DNA of 64,000 nucleotides from Ascidiimonas aurantiaca (GCF_037646345.1 NZ_JBBEWR010000005.1:186001-250000); one strand, 5' to 3'; shown: positions 27,101 through 34,945, counted from the stretch's first letter. Notes: generated from the letters alone by a model not told the origin. Program-made: numbers and translations.

Positions 27101-27379
27101 TTCCTTACCTCACTTACGACCATAGCCGGTCTGGCCCCTTTAATTTTTGAAAAAAGTCGCCAGGCTCAATTTTTAAAACCTATGGCGATCTCCATAGCGT
27201 ATGGAATTGGTTTTGCCACATTCCTTACCCTTATCATGCTGCCGTTGTTCCTGTCCTTTAGTAATAAGATCAAGGTAAAATCGAAGTGGCTGGCCACTGG
27301 AAAAAATATATCAAAAGAAGAGGTAGAACGTGCCATTAAAGAACAAAAAGAAGAAGAAGCGCATGCAGAGACGTATTAG
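24173..27379 (+). CDS. RND family efflux permease
   Basis: The 1068-residue inner-membrane pump has the RND duplication: TM1, a large periplasmic loop, a six-helix block, then the same again. Visible landmarks are FPLVESRIININITYPGASPMEIEEGV (about 37-65) and the TM4 proton-relay helix VIGILVDDGIVIAENIYQHYEQG (about 390-412, paired acidic residues). The second half has the matching helix GIIALIGIMVNDGLVLIGKFNSLL (about 930-953), where Asn-Asp replaces Asp-Asp. It resembles the AcrB/MexF-like heavy-substrate group rather than metal pumps. It starts 5 bp after the adaptor gene and overlaps the TolC gene by 17 bp. Confidence 0.93.
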   Translation: MRKILSYFIKYHVAVNVVILAFAIFGVVGMLSLKSSFFPLVESRIININITYPGASPMEIEEGVVLKIEENLKGLEGIERVTSTASENSGIVTVEIEKGRNIDLMLLEVKNAVDRVPSFPVDMEPLIVAKREEVRPTISFAVSGKDIPLSTLKQIGQQIENDLRAMDGVSQIEVSGYPDEEIEIAVNENQLLAYQLTFSDVATAVGNANILVTGGNIKTTDEEYLIRANARNYYANELANLIIKADPSGASVRLKDVAILRDRFSETPNATYFNGELSVNVTVVSTNTEDLISSADKVKLYIEEFNKKYNNVRLDVVSDRSITLNQRTALLTENAVIGILLVLSFLSIFLNTRLAFWVAFGLPISFLGMFVFAGQFDVTINVLSLFGMIIVIGILVDDGIVIAENIYQHYEQGKNPVQAAIDGTMEVIPPVVSAIITTLLAFSTFLFLDSRIGEFFSEVSVIVILTLTVSLVEALIILPAHLAHSKALRPKNNEPKKGLARFFAGMRYINIYGDRIMSWMRERLYGPVLKFSLQNKLLVFGIFTAAFILTIGSIGGGIIGVTLFPRIASDQVNIELAMPRGTNERITDSIITVIEENAWELNKEMSQEFMPGSDKLLFRNTIRTISSSSTATLSINLLPGEERPDAVSSGLVANRLSDKVGPVFGTEKLVFGSGGNFGGSPVSVSLLGNNIAELKAAKQELKDILNSNPVLRDVTDNDPAGIKEIRLTLKESAYLLGLNTRLVMDQVRAGFFGVQAQRFQRGQDEIRVWVRYDRQNRASINDLDGMRIVTPSGDRIPLREIATYTIERGDVSINRLDGKREIQVSADLKDPSASATDILDNIQAEVMPGIQSRYPTVSASYEGQNREAGKLNRSLKSAGSVILILIYFTIAFTFRSMSQPILLLLLIPFSLTAVGWGHWIHNFPLNALSLLGIIALIGIMVNDGLVLIGKFNSLLRKGLTFDEALYEAGKSRFRAIFLTSLTTIAGLAPLIFEKSRQAQFLKPMAISIAYGIGFATFLTLIMLPLFLSFSNKIKVKSKWLATGKNISKEEVERAIKEQKEEEAHAETY

Positions 27380-28688
27380 AGCCTGTATTTTTGGGATGGT
27401 TTGTCTGTTACCGGCATTTCTGACGGCTCAGGAAATGTTAACCCGTCAAACCGCTATTAATGAAGTGCTTGAGAGTAATCTTGGGATCAAAATAGCCAGG
27501 AACAATGTCGCTATTGCCGAAAATAATGCAGGCATTCTCAATTCTGGATATCTGCCTTCCGTTTCAGGAAATGCAGGAGGTAGTATAGACCGGCAGAATA
27601 CTGAAGGGGTACTGGCCAACGGAGATTCACGGGCAGCAGAAGGTGTGGAAACCCGCCGTTACAATGCTTCGGTAGATGTGCAATACACGCTTTTTGACGG
27701 TTTAGGACGTTTGTATGACTATCGTGCTCTGAAAGAGCAGGAAGACCTTTCGGAACTGGAAGCCCGGGAAACCATAGAAACAACCGTTTTACAATTATTT
27801 ACTGTGTATTATGAGGTCGCGAGGCTGGAAGAGAACGCAACCAATCTCAAACAAACACTGGCAATCTCTAAAGACCGCTATCTGAGGGCCCAATACCAGG
27901 CAGAATACGGCCAAAATACAGGTCTTGATCTGCTAAACGCACAGGTAGATGTAAATACAGATAGTATTAACCTGCTTAATACTACCCAACAACTCAACAA
28001 TACCAAGCGGGACCTTAACCTGATACTCAACAAGAACCTCGATCGTAGTTTTGTGGTAGATACTACAGTGCAGTTTGTTCCCAATCTTCTAATGGAAGAC
28101 CTGTATGCTACGGCTAAAGAAAACAATGTAAACATGCAGCAACTGGAGAAAAATCTGGAGATCAATATGCTGGCGGTACGATCGGGTTACAGTAATTTTC
28201 TGCCTACCGTAGGTCTTACCGGTTCGTATGGATGGAATGAGGTTAATAACAACAACCCCCTTGCCTTTGTTATTCAGAATACTGTGAGTGGCCTTTCGGG
28301 TGGGATCAATCTTACCTGGAACCTTTTTGACGGGGGAAGCTCGATAACCAATGTAAAAAATGCGCGTATTGCTTATGAGAACATGGAACTGCAAAAAAAG
28401 CAAACGGAAATGGAAGTGGAGCGCGACATTAAGAATGCCTGGGAAACCTACAGAAATGCTCTTTTTGTGTACAGGGCCCAAAGAGAAAACGTAGCCGTGA
28501 ATCGCGATAATTTTAATCGTACCGAAGAGCGCTATAAAATTGGACAGGCCAATTCTCTGGAGTTCCGTCAGGCACAGCTAAACCTCCTTAATGCCATTAT
28601 TGCCAAGAATCAGGCAAAATATACAGCGAAAGTGGCAGAGTTACAGATGCTGCAGGTGAGCGGACAATTGTTAAATGTAGATTTTTAA
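27363..28688 (+). CDS. TolC family outer membrane efflux protein
   Basis: The ATG at 27363 is preferred over an earlier GTG because it gives a compact signal peptide (MQRRIRACIFGMVCLLPAFLTAQ). The 441-residue protein shows the two OEP repeats: ESNLGIKIARNNVAIAENNAGILNSGYLPSVSGNAG near the start and a second, AVRSGYSNFLPTVGLTGSYGW, near residue 270. Long coiled helices of the tunnel follow each (YLRAQYQAEYGQNTGLDLLNAQVDV; ERYKIGQANSLEFRQAQLNLLNA). It completes the tripartite pump with the two preceding genes. Confidence 0.92.
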   Translation: MQRRIRACIFGMVCLLPAFLTAQEMLTRQTAINEVLESNLGIKIARNNVAIAENNAGILNSGYLPSVSGNAGGSIDRQNTEGVLANGDSRAAEGVETRRYNASVDVQYTLFDGLGRLYDYRALKEQEDLSELEARETIETTVLQLFTVYYEVARLEENATNLKQTLAISKDRYLRAQYQAEYGQNTGLDLLNAQVDVNTDSINLLNTTQQLNNTKRDLNLILNKNLDRSFVVDTTVQFVPNLLMEDLYATAKENNVNMQQLEKNLEINMLAVRSGYSNFLPTVGLTGSYGWNEVNNNNPLAFVIQNTVSGLSGGINLTWNLFDGGSSITNVKNARIAYENMELQKKQTEMEVERDIKNAWETYRNALFVYRAQRENVAVNRDNFNRTEERYKIGQANSLEFRQAQLNLLNAIIAKNQAKYTAKVAELQMLQVSGQLLNVDF

Positions 28689-28705
28689 AATTGGTTGCAG
28701 GGCGT

Positions 28706-28888
28706 ATGGAAGAACATTTTTTTCAGTGTCCGTATTGTTGGGAAGAGATATCCGTTTTACTGGACAGTTCAGTAACTACACAGATATATGTAGAAGACTG
28801 TGAGGTATGCTGCAACCCTATGGAAATAAGTATATCTTATAAAAACCGGGAGCTTACGGCATTTACCGCAATACCCCTGGGGCAGTAA
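28706..28888 (+). CDS. CPXCG motif-containing cysteine-rich protein
   Basis: A 60-residue zinc-ribbon protein from the ATG at 28706; an upstream TTG is unnecessary. It has MEEHFFQCPYCWEEISVLLD and EDCEVCCNPMEI, i.e. two Cys pairs about 30 residues apart, the signature of the CPXCG family of small bacterial zinc ribbons of unknown role. It follows the TolC gene by 17 bp and could ride on that transcript. Confidence 0.85.
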   Translation: MEEHFFQCPYCWEEISVLLDSSVTTQIYVEDCEVCCNPMEISISYKNRELTAFTAIPLGQ

Positions 28889-28922
28889 CCTACACCCCTA
28901 ATGATGGCCGTTAACATAAAAA

Positions 28923-28965
28923 GCCACAGGATGACATATCCTGTGGCAGTGTCATGAATTTTTTT
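28923..28965. terminator. Terminator between convergent genes
   Basis: GCCACAGGAT (28923-28932) pairs with ATCCTGTGGC (28938-28947). On the minus strand the stem is followed directly by a T run (complement of the A run 28918-28922), so it best serves the 41-residue peptide gene. On the plus strand a T run lies about 11 bases downstream. Confidence 0.7.
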
Positions 28966-29089
28966 ACGAACTAATATACTGAGTTATAGCATTCATAGCT
29001 TTATCAGCCATTTTGGCTTTTCCACCACACACCTTTTTAACAGTTTCTTTTGGGATGGCTCTTTTCGTAAATTTTTTGATAGTTTTCAT
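28964..29089 (-). CDS. 41-residue Gly-Gly leader peptide
   Basis: The frame is too short for most gene callers. It reads MKTIKKFTKRAIPKETVKK, then VCGGKAKMADKAMNAITQYISS in the C-terminal half. The basic leader up to the Cys-Gly-Gly site resembles Bacteroidota bacteriocin-like or modified-peptide leaders; a 16-19-residue amphipathic core would be released. A strong terminator lies immediately downstream. No transporter or maturase is adjacent. The call rests on leader shape plus the terminator, not on a recognised family. Confidence 0.55.
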   Translation of the reverse strand: MKTIKKFTKRAIPKETVKKVCGGKAKMADKAMNAITQYISS

Positions 29090-29188
29090 AAGGCATACCT
29101 GTTTTTAGCAATTACTTCTTAAATTTAACCATAAATACTTTTGTAGCCAAAATAACACGAAAACACCAATATTATAGTATTGCTTATT

Positions 29189-29710
29189 ATGAAAACTATA
29201 TCACATTTCTTTTTGTTACTTATTTTTTTGGGAACGTTCCTTTCCGTTCGCGGTCAGGAAGACAAAACTCCTGCTTTTACAGAGATTGACGAAGTGATCA
29301 CTACTTTATACAACGTAATATCCGGACCTCCGGGAGAACGTGACTGGGCGCTTTTTCGTTCGCTGTTTCATGAGCACGGGACCATGGGAGCCGTACATGT
29401 TTCCAAAGAAGGTGAAAGAGACTTCAGGTACTTTACCACACAAACGTATATTGACCGTAATGGCCCTTTTTTTACCAAGAACGGTTTCTTTGAAGAAGAA
29501 TTGGGGCGTGAAATAAGGCATTATGGCGGTGTGGCACAGGTGTTTACGGCATATCAGTTCCGGCTTCGGGAAGACGGTGAAGTGGCGCAAAAGGGTATTA
29601 ACTGTATTCAACTGGTTTATGATGCCAACCGGTGGTTTATTACCAACATAGTATGGGAAGCCGAAAGTCCTGAAAATCCGATCCCTGCCAGAATGCTCAG
29701 TAAAAATTAG
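29189..29710 (+). CDS. Secreted NTF2/SnoaL-like protein
   Basis: From the ATG at 29189 the 173-residue product has a signal peptide (MKTISHFFLLLIFLGTFLSVRGQ). It is followed by an NTF2-like fold pattern: DEVITTLYNVISGPPGERDWALFRSLFHEHGTMG near residues 35-70, a long strand VAQVFTAYQFRLREDGEVAQKGINCIQLVYDANRWFITNIVWE (about 115-158). Such proteins bind small ligands or carry out simple isomerase-type reactions; the substrate is unknown. No functional link to its neighbours is evident. Confidence 0.75.
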   Translation: MKTISHFFLLLIFLGTFLSVRGQEDKTPAFTEIDEVITTLYNVISGPPGERDWALFRSLFHEHGTMGAVHVSKEGERDFRYFTTQTYIDRNGPFFTKNGFFEEELGREIRHYGGVAQVFTAYQFRLREDGEVAQKGINCIQLVYDANRWFITNIVWEAESPENPIPARMLSKN

Positions 29711-29912
29711 TATATGGTCAAAAGAGATGTCCACCGTTTACTAAAAGGGTAACTCCATTACCGGCAAAAATATAAACACCAGTAGGTAAAACAAAAAGAA
29801 GGTAGTAAGTTCCCACAGGCTTAGAGATTGCCTCAACCCAAGTGTGATAAGAATTACCGTAAACCCATAAAGTGACTTCCTATCGAAGAATTTGGCCTAG
29901 ACTTGATGGGAC

Positions 29913-30171
29913 TACGATATTGTAAACGTTGTTCAAAAATTAGACATAAGCGCATCGGGTAATAATCTGTCAATTTCAGCAAGTATCAACGTTTTTCCCT
30001 TCTGCCTCTCTTTGTTAATGGAAATCAGCTTTTCAGGTATGATCACCATCTTTTAAAGCAACTCACGGTAGGAATACGAGTTTTGGTGGTGACAATGGAA
30101 GTAGCGGTGTCGATGTAATAACCACACCAAGAAGACCAAAACCATCATTCCATTTAAGATATAAAAATTAA
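29913..30171 (+). pseudogene. C-terminal remnant of a large Bacteroidota repeat/polymorphic-toxin-type protein
   Basis: No long frame exists, but two protein-like segments can be read. YDIVNVVQKLDISASG and NNLSISASINVFP occur in the frame from 29913. After a shift near 30030, SPSFKATHGRNTSFGG then DNGSSGVDVITTPRRP occur up to a stop at 30169. Together they resemble the C-terminal end of a secreted or surface protein that has lost its reading frame. The gene's upstream part is gone. It is followed after 2 bp by a membrane protein frame of immunity-protein type, which suggests a degraded toxin-immunity locus. Identification of the family is tentative. Confidence 0.45.
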
Positions 30172-30173
30172 TT

Positions 30174-30618
30174 ATGTTGAAAATATCTGTACTAAATATG
30201 ATTTTGTTTTGGTTTGTAAAGTATATTATATTCTACTTACTACAAATGTTTAAAAGTGGTAACTACGCTTTAATAGAATTTGGTAAACTAAAGACAAATG
30301 AGGATTGGTTTTACTATCTATGGATATTTTTTTTATGCCTATAATATGCATATTTATCTTTACAGCACCAATGTTCTTTTCATTTAGAATGAAAAACTCG
30401 CTTTACTTTTACTTGACAATATTAGCTATTGTTTTGGCAGAATATGCACTTTATACTTGGTTAGCTTCTCAAGCTGACTTTACCAATGGTATGTATAATG
30501 GGGCTTTGACCATATTACTTTTCATGTTATTCTTTTTTAAGCGTGTCAAAGCAATTATTAATAAGTATGAAAACAACATTTTGATTGCTTTGTTTGTAAT
30601 CGCTTTTACATCGTGTAA
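30174..30618 (+). pseudogene. Frameshifted membrane protein (immunity-like)
   Basis: The ATG at 30174 opens MLKISVLNMILFWFVKYIIFYLLQ...NEDWFYYLWIFF. It runs into a stop just after a run of eight T (30327-30334). One more T would join it to FMPIICIFIFTAPMFFSF and three further hydrophobic helices to about 30560. With one T restored at 30579-30582 as well, the protein would end at a TAA at 30616. The repaired product is a four- to five-helix membrane protein of about 148 residues. Position right behind a toxin-like remnant suggests an immunity protein. The reading frame from the TTG at 30305 is therefore only part of the gene. Confidence 0.55.
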
Positions 30619-31123
30619 ATCACAGCAACATGAATATTTACAAAGATTGAACAATTGTATTCACAAGGAAGTAAATCTTAAAATAAAAAAGCTGTACGGA
30701 ATAGATTCTTTTGAGTATTATAAATTAATGGAGAAAGTAGAAAATGAAATTTTTAAAAAACCAAACAAGAGAAACTATCTAAAACTTATTCAGGAGATTC
30801 AATCTGGGAATTTTACAAAAAACTTGCTAGTAGAAAGGGGTTTAGATCAAATGGATAAAGAAGGCTTTTTTGTAAGCAGTCATATTGTCGATATATTAAA
30901 TAATTGCCCATATAAAGCATTTGATAGAGATAGGTTTAGAGGTGTAGCTTTACAAAAAAGACAAAGAATGATGGAGCAATACTATGCAAATCCAAATGAG
31001 GAAAATAATATTTTGTTGAATTATTTTGATTTAACCTCTACTGAAGAATTTAAAGAAATAGAATTTCGATCTCCTATATTAATAATGATATTAGCCAATT
31101 ATCTGGAAGAATATCCACGTTAG
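30567..31123 (+). pseudogene. Frameshifted lipoprotein of unknown function
   Basis: The ATG at 30567 reads MKTTF and hits a stop at a four-T run (30579-30582). One extra T would give MKTTFLIALFVIAFTSCKSQQHEYLQ, a perfect lipoprotein signal with lipobox FTSC. The remainder of the frame (to 31123) is a helical, Lys/Glu/Asn-rich domain with no recognised motif. As the sequence stands, this domain is instead fused in frame to the upstream membrane segments (30305-31123, 272 codons). The fused reading could be expressed, but the hidden lipobox argues that two separate genes were merged by single-base loss. Confidence 0.55.
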
Positions 31124-31467
31124 GAAGTGTTTCAATTAAGTCATGGAAAAATATAGCTACAGAAATGTATTATTGTTGTAGGGTTGTGTCTCAAACGGGT
31201 GCTTTAAAGAAAAGTCTGAGTTTTTAATTTGATTATCAGGCATTTATGTTTACGATAGGCTCTCCAATGAGGCTTATGATGTTTTTGAAATAGTGAAAGT
31301 TTGTTAGAGCGCATAAAACAGAGGTTTCAGTTTGCTTTGTGGGTTAAATGGGTACTTGTTATACATAGTGCAGTAAAAAAAGACCATAGAGCAAAATATG
31401 ATTTTAAATATCTGAAAACCAATAGTTAGTATATCAATTAGTTATTGGTTTTTATTTACCTGAAATT
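31124..31467. other. Intergenic, possible decayed coding fragment
   Basis: 344 bp with no supported gene. On the minus strand two short protein-like stretches (YNKYPFNPQSKLKPLFYAL and, in another frame, KHHKPHWRAYRKHK) can be read between 31220 and 31370, so an old gene or transposase fragment may lie here. I could not identify it. Confidence 0.35.
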
Positions 31468-31686
31468 TCAAATACACCCCTGCCCGGGCATTAGATCACA
31501 TTCTACCCATATACCATTTTCACATTTATAAGGAACCAGGAAAAAGCAGCCTGCGTTCTGGCTACAGGATGACCCAATAAAGTTTGGCGGACATAAAGCT
31601 GAGCCTGCAAGAATGCTTCGCAACTGCTGTCTGCCAAGTCTTTTTGTATTTAGTGTTTTTATAGTTTTTGTTTTATATAAGCGCAT
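31468..31686 (-). CDS. Cys-framework secreted peptide precursor A
   Basis: A 72-residue peptide with a basic leader (TLNTKRLGRQQLRSILAG) ending in Ala-Gly, the processing-site variant of Gly-Gly seen in Bacteroidota leaders. The core follows CP-x5-G-x2-C-x5-C-x7-C-x-NGxW-x2-C-x7-C. Two sister genes follow upstream with the same leader and Cys framework. Even numbers of Cys suggest disulfides. No maturation enzyme is adjacent. Confidence 0.7.
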   Translation of the reverse strand: MRLYKTKTIKTLNTKRLGRQQLRSILAGSALCPPNFIGSSCSQNAGCFFLVPYKCENGIWVECDLMPGQGCI

Positions 31687-31720
31687 TATTAAATGGTTGT
31701 GTTAATTAGCATAACTACTA

Positions 31721-31912
31721 TCAAAAACACTCATCGTTTCCATAACTGCATTGTGTCCAGACACCGTTAATACAAAAGAAAGCTTCTGCAGGAATACAAT
31801 TAAAAGGTTCGCCCGGTGTACAGGCTTGCCCCTCGTAAGGGCATACGCCTAACCCCGCCATAATACTTCGTAATTGTTGTCGATTTAGTTTTTTTGTATG
31901 TAAGCTTTTCAT
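31721..31912 (-). CDS. Cys-framework secreted peptide precursor B
   Basis: 63 residues with leader MKSLHTKKLNRQQLRSIMAG and core starting VCPYEGQAC. It shares with precursor A the order CP..G..C, a mid Cys, FFCINGVWTQC and a final Cys near the end. Acidic/aromatic C-terminus (NDECF). It lies 34 bp upstream of precursor A on the same strand, so they are probably co-transcribed. Confidence 0.72.
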   Translation of the reverse strand: MKSLHTKKLNRQQLRSIMAGLGVCPYEGQACTPGEPFNCIPAEAFFCINGVWTQCSYGNDECF

Positions 31913-32014
31913 GATAATATTATTTTCTTTCTTTAAAAGTAAGAAAATAATAATGATTCATTGATTTTTTTAACTTTATTTTGTAGAGGTTTAACAGTGG
32001 TAGCAACTAAAAAA

Positions 32015-32035
32015 GCCCCCGTAAGGGGGGCAAAA
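32015..32035 (-). terminator. Terminator after peptide precursor C
   Basis: On the minus strand GCCCCC pairs with GGGGGC around a short loop, followed by a run of six T (complement of 32009-32014). It lies about 60 bp after the stop of the third peptide gene and separates it from the other two. Confidence 0.75.
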
Positions 32036-32092
32036 GCGTCTGTTAGACAAGGATGAAAAAGTGGTTTTGAGAAAGTAATACTGTGTGGTAAA

Positions 32093-32326
32093 TTAACCCA
32101 GTTCCCAGGGATAGAACCAACCGCCTCCGCTTCCGGGAGTGGTGCCTTGAGGTGCCTGCCATTGCCCGTCAATACATTCTAAGGGAACGGAAAGGATACA
32201 GGAAACCGGTTCTGAAGAGTTACAGGAGTCGCCTTCCTGCGGGCAAACACCGCTTCCTCCTGCCACAATACTTTTTAAATGTGCTCTGTCCAGTTTTTTA
32301 AAAGCTGATAATGTTTGTAGTTTCAT
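32093..32326 (-). CDS. Cys-framework secreted peptide precursor C
   Basis: 77 residues with leader LSAFKKLDRAHLKSIVAGG and core VCPQEGDSC, then C...LECIDGQW. The last Cys pair seen in A and B is replaced by a Gly/Pro-rich, aromatic tail (GSGGGWFYPWELG). That makes it either a diverged member of the family or a different activity built on the same leader. It is divergent from hipB with about 150 bp between the starts. Confidence 0.72.
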   Translation of the reverse strand: MKLQTLSAFKKLDRAHLKSIVAGGSGVCPQEGDSCNSSEPVSCILSVPLECIDGQWQAPQGTTPGSGGGWFYPWELG

Positions 32327-32411
32327 AAGAAAATATTTTAAGTTTCTTTACAAACCTAACCGGAATACTTACATTTTTGTTGTAACATATTGCTATATTA
32401 AAATTTTATAT

Positions 32412-32464
32412 AAAATATACTTTTTTATACTTTATTATGTATATTTGAATATAAAGTATATTTT
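32412..32464. promoter_or_regulatory. hipBA promoter with HipB-type operator repeats
   Basis: A TATATTTG -7 box (32440-32447) of the Bacteroidota type lies 33 bp before the hipB start. It is framed by a perfect 12-bp inverted repeat (32412-32423 with 32453-32464), and a third TATACTTT half-site occurs at 32426. This is the expected layout for autoregulation by HipB. Confidence 0.6.
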
Positions 32465-32479
32465 TTAATACCTTGTTGT

Positions 32480-32812
32480 ATGACTTCTTTTAGTAAATTA
32501 ACCGATCAACACATTTTAGAAGAGCTTTCCCGAAGGGTACGGCAACGCAGGCTCAATTTGAATATTACCCAGAAACAACTGGCAAAATCAGCAGGGGTGC
32601 ATTTACAAACTATTAAAAAGTTTGAAGCAGGAAATAATATTCAATTGTTAACTCTCATACAGGTACTCCGGGTATTAGGTGATCTGGATACTTTAAACCT
32701 GTTTTTGCCCGATCCGGGTATTAGTCCCGTGCAACTGGTAAAATTAAAAGGAAAGTCACGAGAACGTGCCTCCGGTGAAAGTAGTATAGATAAACCCAAT
32801 TCATCATGGTAA
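32480..32812 (+). CDS. hipB: HipB-like XRE antitoxin/regulator
   Basis: The 110-residue protein has an XRE helix-turn-helix (ELSRRVRQRRLNLNITQKQLAKSAGVHLQTIKKFEAGNN, about residues 13-52; recognition helix HLQTIKKFEAG) and a C-terminal tail rich in Lys/Ser. It overlaps hipA by 7 bp, the standard HipBA arrangement. It should bind and repress the upstream promoter, which contains matching inverted repeats, and neutralise the HipA kinase. Confidence 0.88.
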   Translation: MTSFSKLTDQHILEELSRRVRQRRLNLNITQKQLAKSAGVHLQTIKKFEAGNNIQLLTLIQVLRVLGDLDTLNLFLPDPGISPVQLVKLKGKSRERASGESSIDKPNSSW

Positions 32813-34092
32813 GTCCGGTAAGTATTACTTTGTGGGGCACAGAACTGGGCGCATTAAGTTGGGATGAAGAGCGCCATTTTGCCTCTTTTGAATTTTTTAC
32901 TGATTTTTTGAAAACACCCTGGGATGTATCGCCTATACATATGCCGCTAGCCAGGTCCCGGGGAAGGATCTATAGCTTTCCTTTGTTAAATGAAGAAACC
33001 TACAGAGGTCTTCCCGGAATGTTGTCTGATGTGTTGCCCGATGATTTTGGGAATCGCCTTATCGATCAATGGTTATATCTCAATAATATTGACAAAGCCA
33101 ATTTTTCACCTTTAGACAGGCTTTGCTATATAGGGAAAAGAGGTATGGGAGCCCTGGAATTTAAACCTTCCAAAGGGCCGGTTACCGATACAATGACCCC
33201 TCTGGAAATTGATAAACTGGTGACGTTGTCCCAAAAAATACTTTCAGAGAGGGAAAATCTGCGGCTCAACATGAAAGAAGCTGAGCAGCTTAATGAGTTA
33301 ATAAAAGTAGGTACCTCTGCGGGTGGGCAGAGAGCCAAAGCTATTATTGCCTTTCACCCGGAAACCGGAGAAGTACGTTCAGGGCAGGCAGAAGTACCTG
33401 AGGGCTTTGAGCATTACCTCTTTAAGTTTGACAGTGTTACGAACAATGAACTGGGAGATCCGGCAGGTTACGGGCGTATTGAGTACGCATATTACTTAAT
33501 GGCACTGGATTGTGGTATCGAGATGATGCCTTCCCGTCTTTTTGAAGAAAATGACCGGGCCCATTTTATGACCAAACGCTTTGACCGGATAGGAAGCAAT
33601 GAAAAATTGCATATGCAAACTCTTTGCTCTCTGGCACATTTTGATTACAAACGCCCCGGGGCTTATGGGTATGAAGATGCATTTTCGGTTATGCGGCAAT
33701 TGTTATTGCCCCATGATCAGGCAGTTGAACTCTTCAGACGTATGGTTTTTAATGTGATCGCCCGCAATCAGGATGACCATACCAAGAATATTTCTTTTTT
33801 AATGGGAAAAGACGGCCGTTGGCGCCTGTCGCCGGCATATGATATGACCTATGCCTACAATCCGCAGGGTATTTGGACCAGTCAGCATCAAATGTTAATT
33901 AACGGAAAAAGAAGCAGGATCACTATGGCAGACCTGACGGCGGTTGCTGAAAAAATAAGTTACAAAAAAGGCAAAGAACTTATTGCCCATGTGAAAGAAG
34001 TGATCTCACAATGGGAAGGGTATGCAGATAAAGCAGGTATTCCTAAAAAGCAGGCCAGTCGGCTTAAAGCAGCTTTTCGGTTACAGTTATAA
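32806..34092 (+). CDS. hipA: HipA family serine/threonine kinase toxin
   Basis: The 428-residue protein has the HipA N-terminal subdomain (LSWDEERHFASFEFFTDFL, then SFPLL...GLPGMLSDVLPDDFGNRLIDQW, about 15-88). The catalytic core follows: AKAIIAFHP (about 175-185), HYLFKFDS, the catalytic loop NVIARNQDDHTKNISFL (about 318-334) and the DFG-like SPAYDMTYAY (about 342-351). HipA kinases phosphorylate aminoacyl-tRNA synthetases and slow growth. The length is normal and no key residue is lost, so the pair is likely functional. Confidence 0.9.
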   Translation: MVSPVSITLWGTELGALSWDEERHFASFEFFTDFLKTPWDVSPIHMPLARSRGRIYSFPLLNEETYRGLPGMLSDVLPDDFGNRLIDQWLYLNNIDKANFSPLDRLCYIGKRGMGALEFKPSKGPVTDTMTPLEIDKLVTLSQKILSERENLRLNMKEAEQLNELIKVGTSAGGQRAKAIIAFHPETGEVRSGQAEVPEGFEHYLFKFDSVTNNELGDPAGYGRIEYAYYLMALDCGIEMMPSRLFEENDRAHFMTKRFDRIGSNEKLHMQTLCSLAHFDYKRPGAYGYEDAFSVMRQLLLPHDQAVELFRRMVFNVIARNQDDHTKNISFLMGKDGRWRLSPAYDMTYAYNPQGIWTSQHQMLINGKRSRITMADLTAVAEKISYKKGKELIAHVKEVISQWEGYADKAGIPKKQASRLKAAFRLQL

Positions 34093-34107
34093 CAGCGGTT
34101 TTTACGA

Positions 34108-34659
34108 TCAGTGTGTCTTAGCTTTCTGCGGGAAGGTGGCCTTGTAATCACGTATGCTTTGCAACACTACTTCCCGGGCAATATCTTTCCCCTGAAAATC
34201 TTCTACAATTACAGCCTTGTTTTCCAGTTTTTTGTAGTCTTCAAAAAAGCTTCTGAGTTCTAATATAGAATGTGGCGGTAGTTCTGAAATATCATTTATA
34301 TGGTTTACACTCATATCGTTGGCTGCGACTGCAATGATCTTATCGTCCATTTCGCCTCCATCCAGCATGCGCATGACACCAATCACTTTTGAAGTGACCA
34401 GGCACATAGGAACGATCTCTATTTGTGAAAGCACCAGAATATCCAACGGATCACCATCATCACAATACGTTTGTGGAATAAACCCGTAATTTGCAGGATA
34501 ATTAATAGATGAATACAACACTCTGTCCAGAATTAGCATTCCGGACTCTTTGTCCATTTCGTATTTTGCCCTACAGTTTTTAGGGATCTCAATAATACCG
34601 GTTACCAGCCCGGGAGCCTGTGTGCCTATGCTTACATCGTGCCAGGGATGTATTTTCAT
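34108..34659 (-). CDS. ppa: Inorganic pyrophosphatase, type I
   Basis: The 183-residue enzyme hydrolyses pyrophosphate in the cytoplasm, pulling biosynthetic reactions forward. Family I signatures are present: IIEIPKNCRAKYEMDKESGML (about 22-42), NYPANYGFIPQTYCDDGDPLDILVLSQ (about 53-80; DGDPLD is the metal site), DGGEMDDKIIAV (about 98-110, further acidic ligands) and ELRSFFEDYKKLE. It ends 15 bp from hipA in convergent orientation. Conserved housekeeping gene; no link to its neighbours. Confidence 0.96.
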   Translation of the reverse strand: MKIHPWHDVSIGTQAPGLVTGIIEIPKNCRAKYEMDKESGMLILDRVLYSSINYPANYGFIPQTYCDDGDPLDILVLSQIEIVPMCLVTSKVIGVMRMLDGGEMDDKIIAVAANDMSVNHINDISELPPHSILELRSFFEDYKKLENKAVIVEDFQGKDIAREVVLQSIRDYKATFPQKAKTH

Positions 34660-34945
34660 ACGTCTTATGCTTTACAAGGTTAATGAGGTGTTTTCTCTTT
34701 GCTTTTTTCTCTAAGAAAAGCAATTTTCAAAGGTACTACAACTTTTATTAGGGTACTCAAATTTTTAAAACTTCTAATAAAAGTTTATCACATACATACC
34801 GGTAAGGTATTTGATAAAAATGTGCTGCGGAAGAGAACAGTTTACTATTTTAGGTATATTTAATTATACATAAAATAAATAAATAAGTATTAAAGTATAT
34901 TTTAATATATTTTGTGAAATATCTTGAAAATTGTGATATTGCTTT

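Noticed and set aside
31185..31375. Possible insertion sequence end and transposase fragment
   Set aside because: The text GTTGTGTCTCAAACGGG resembles some IS ends and short protein-like stretches occur, but no matching second end, target duplication or recognisable transposase motif is visible.
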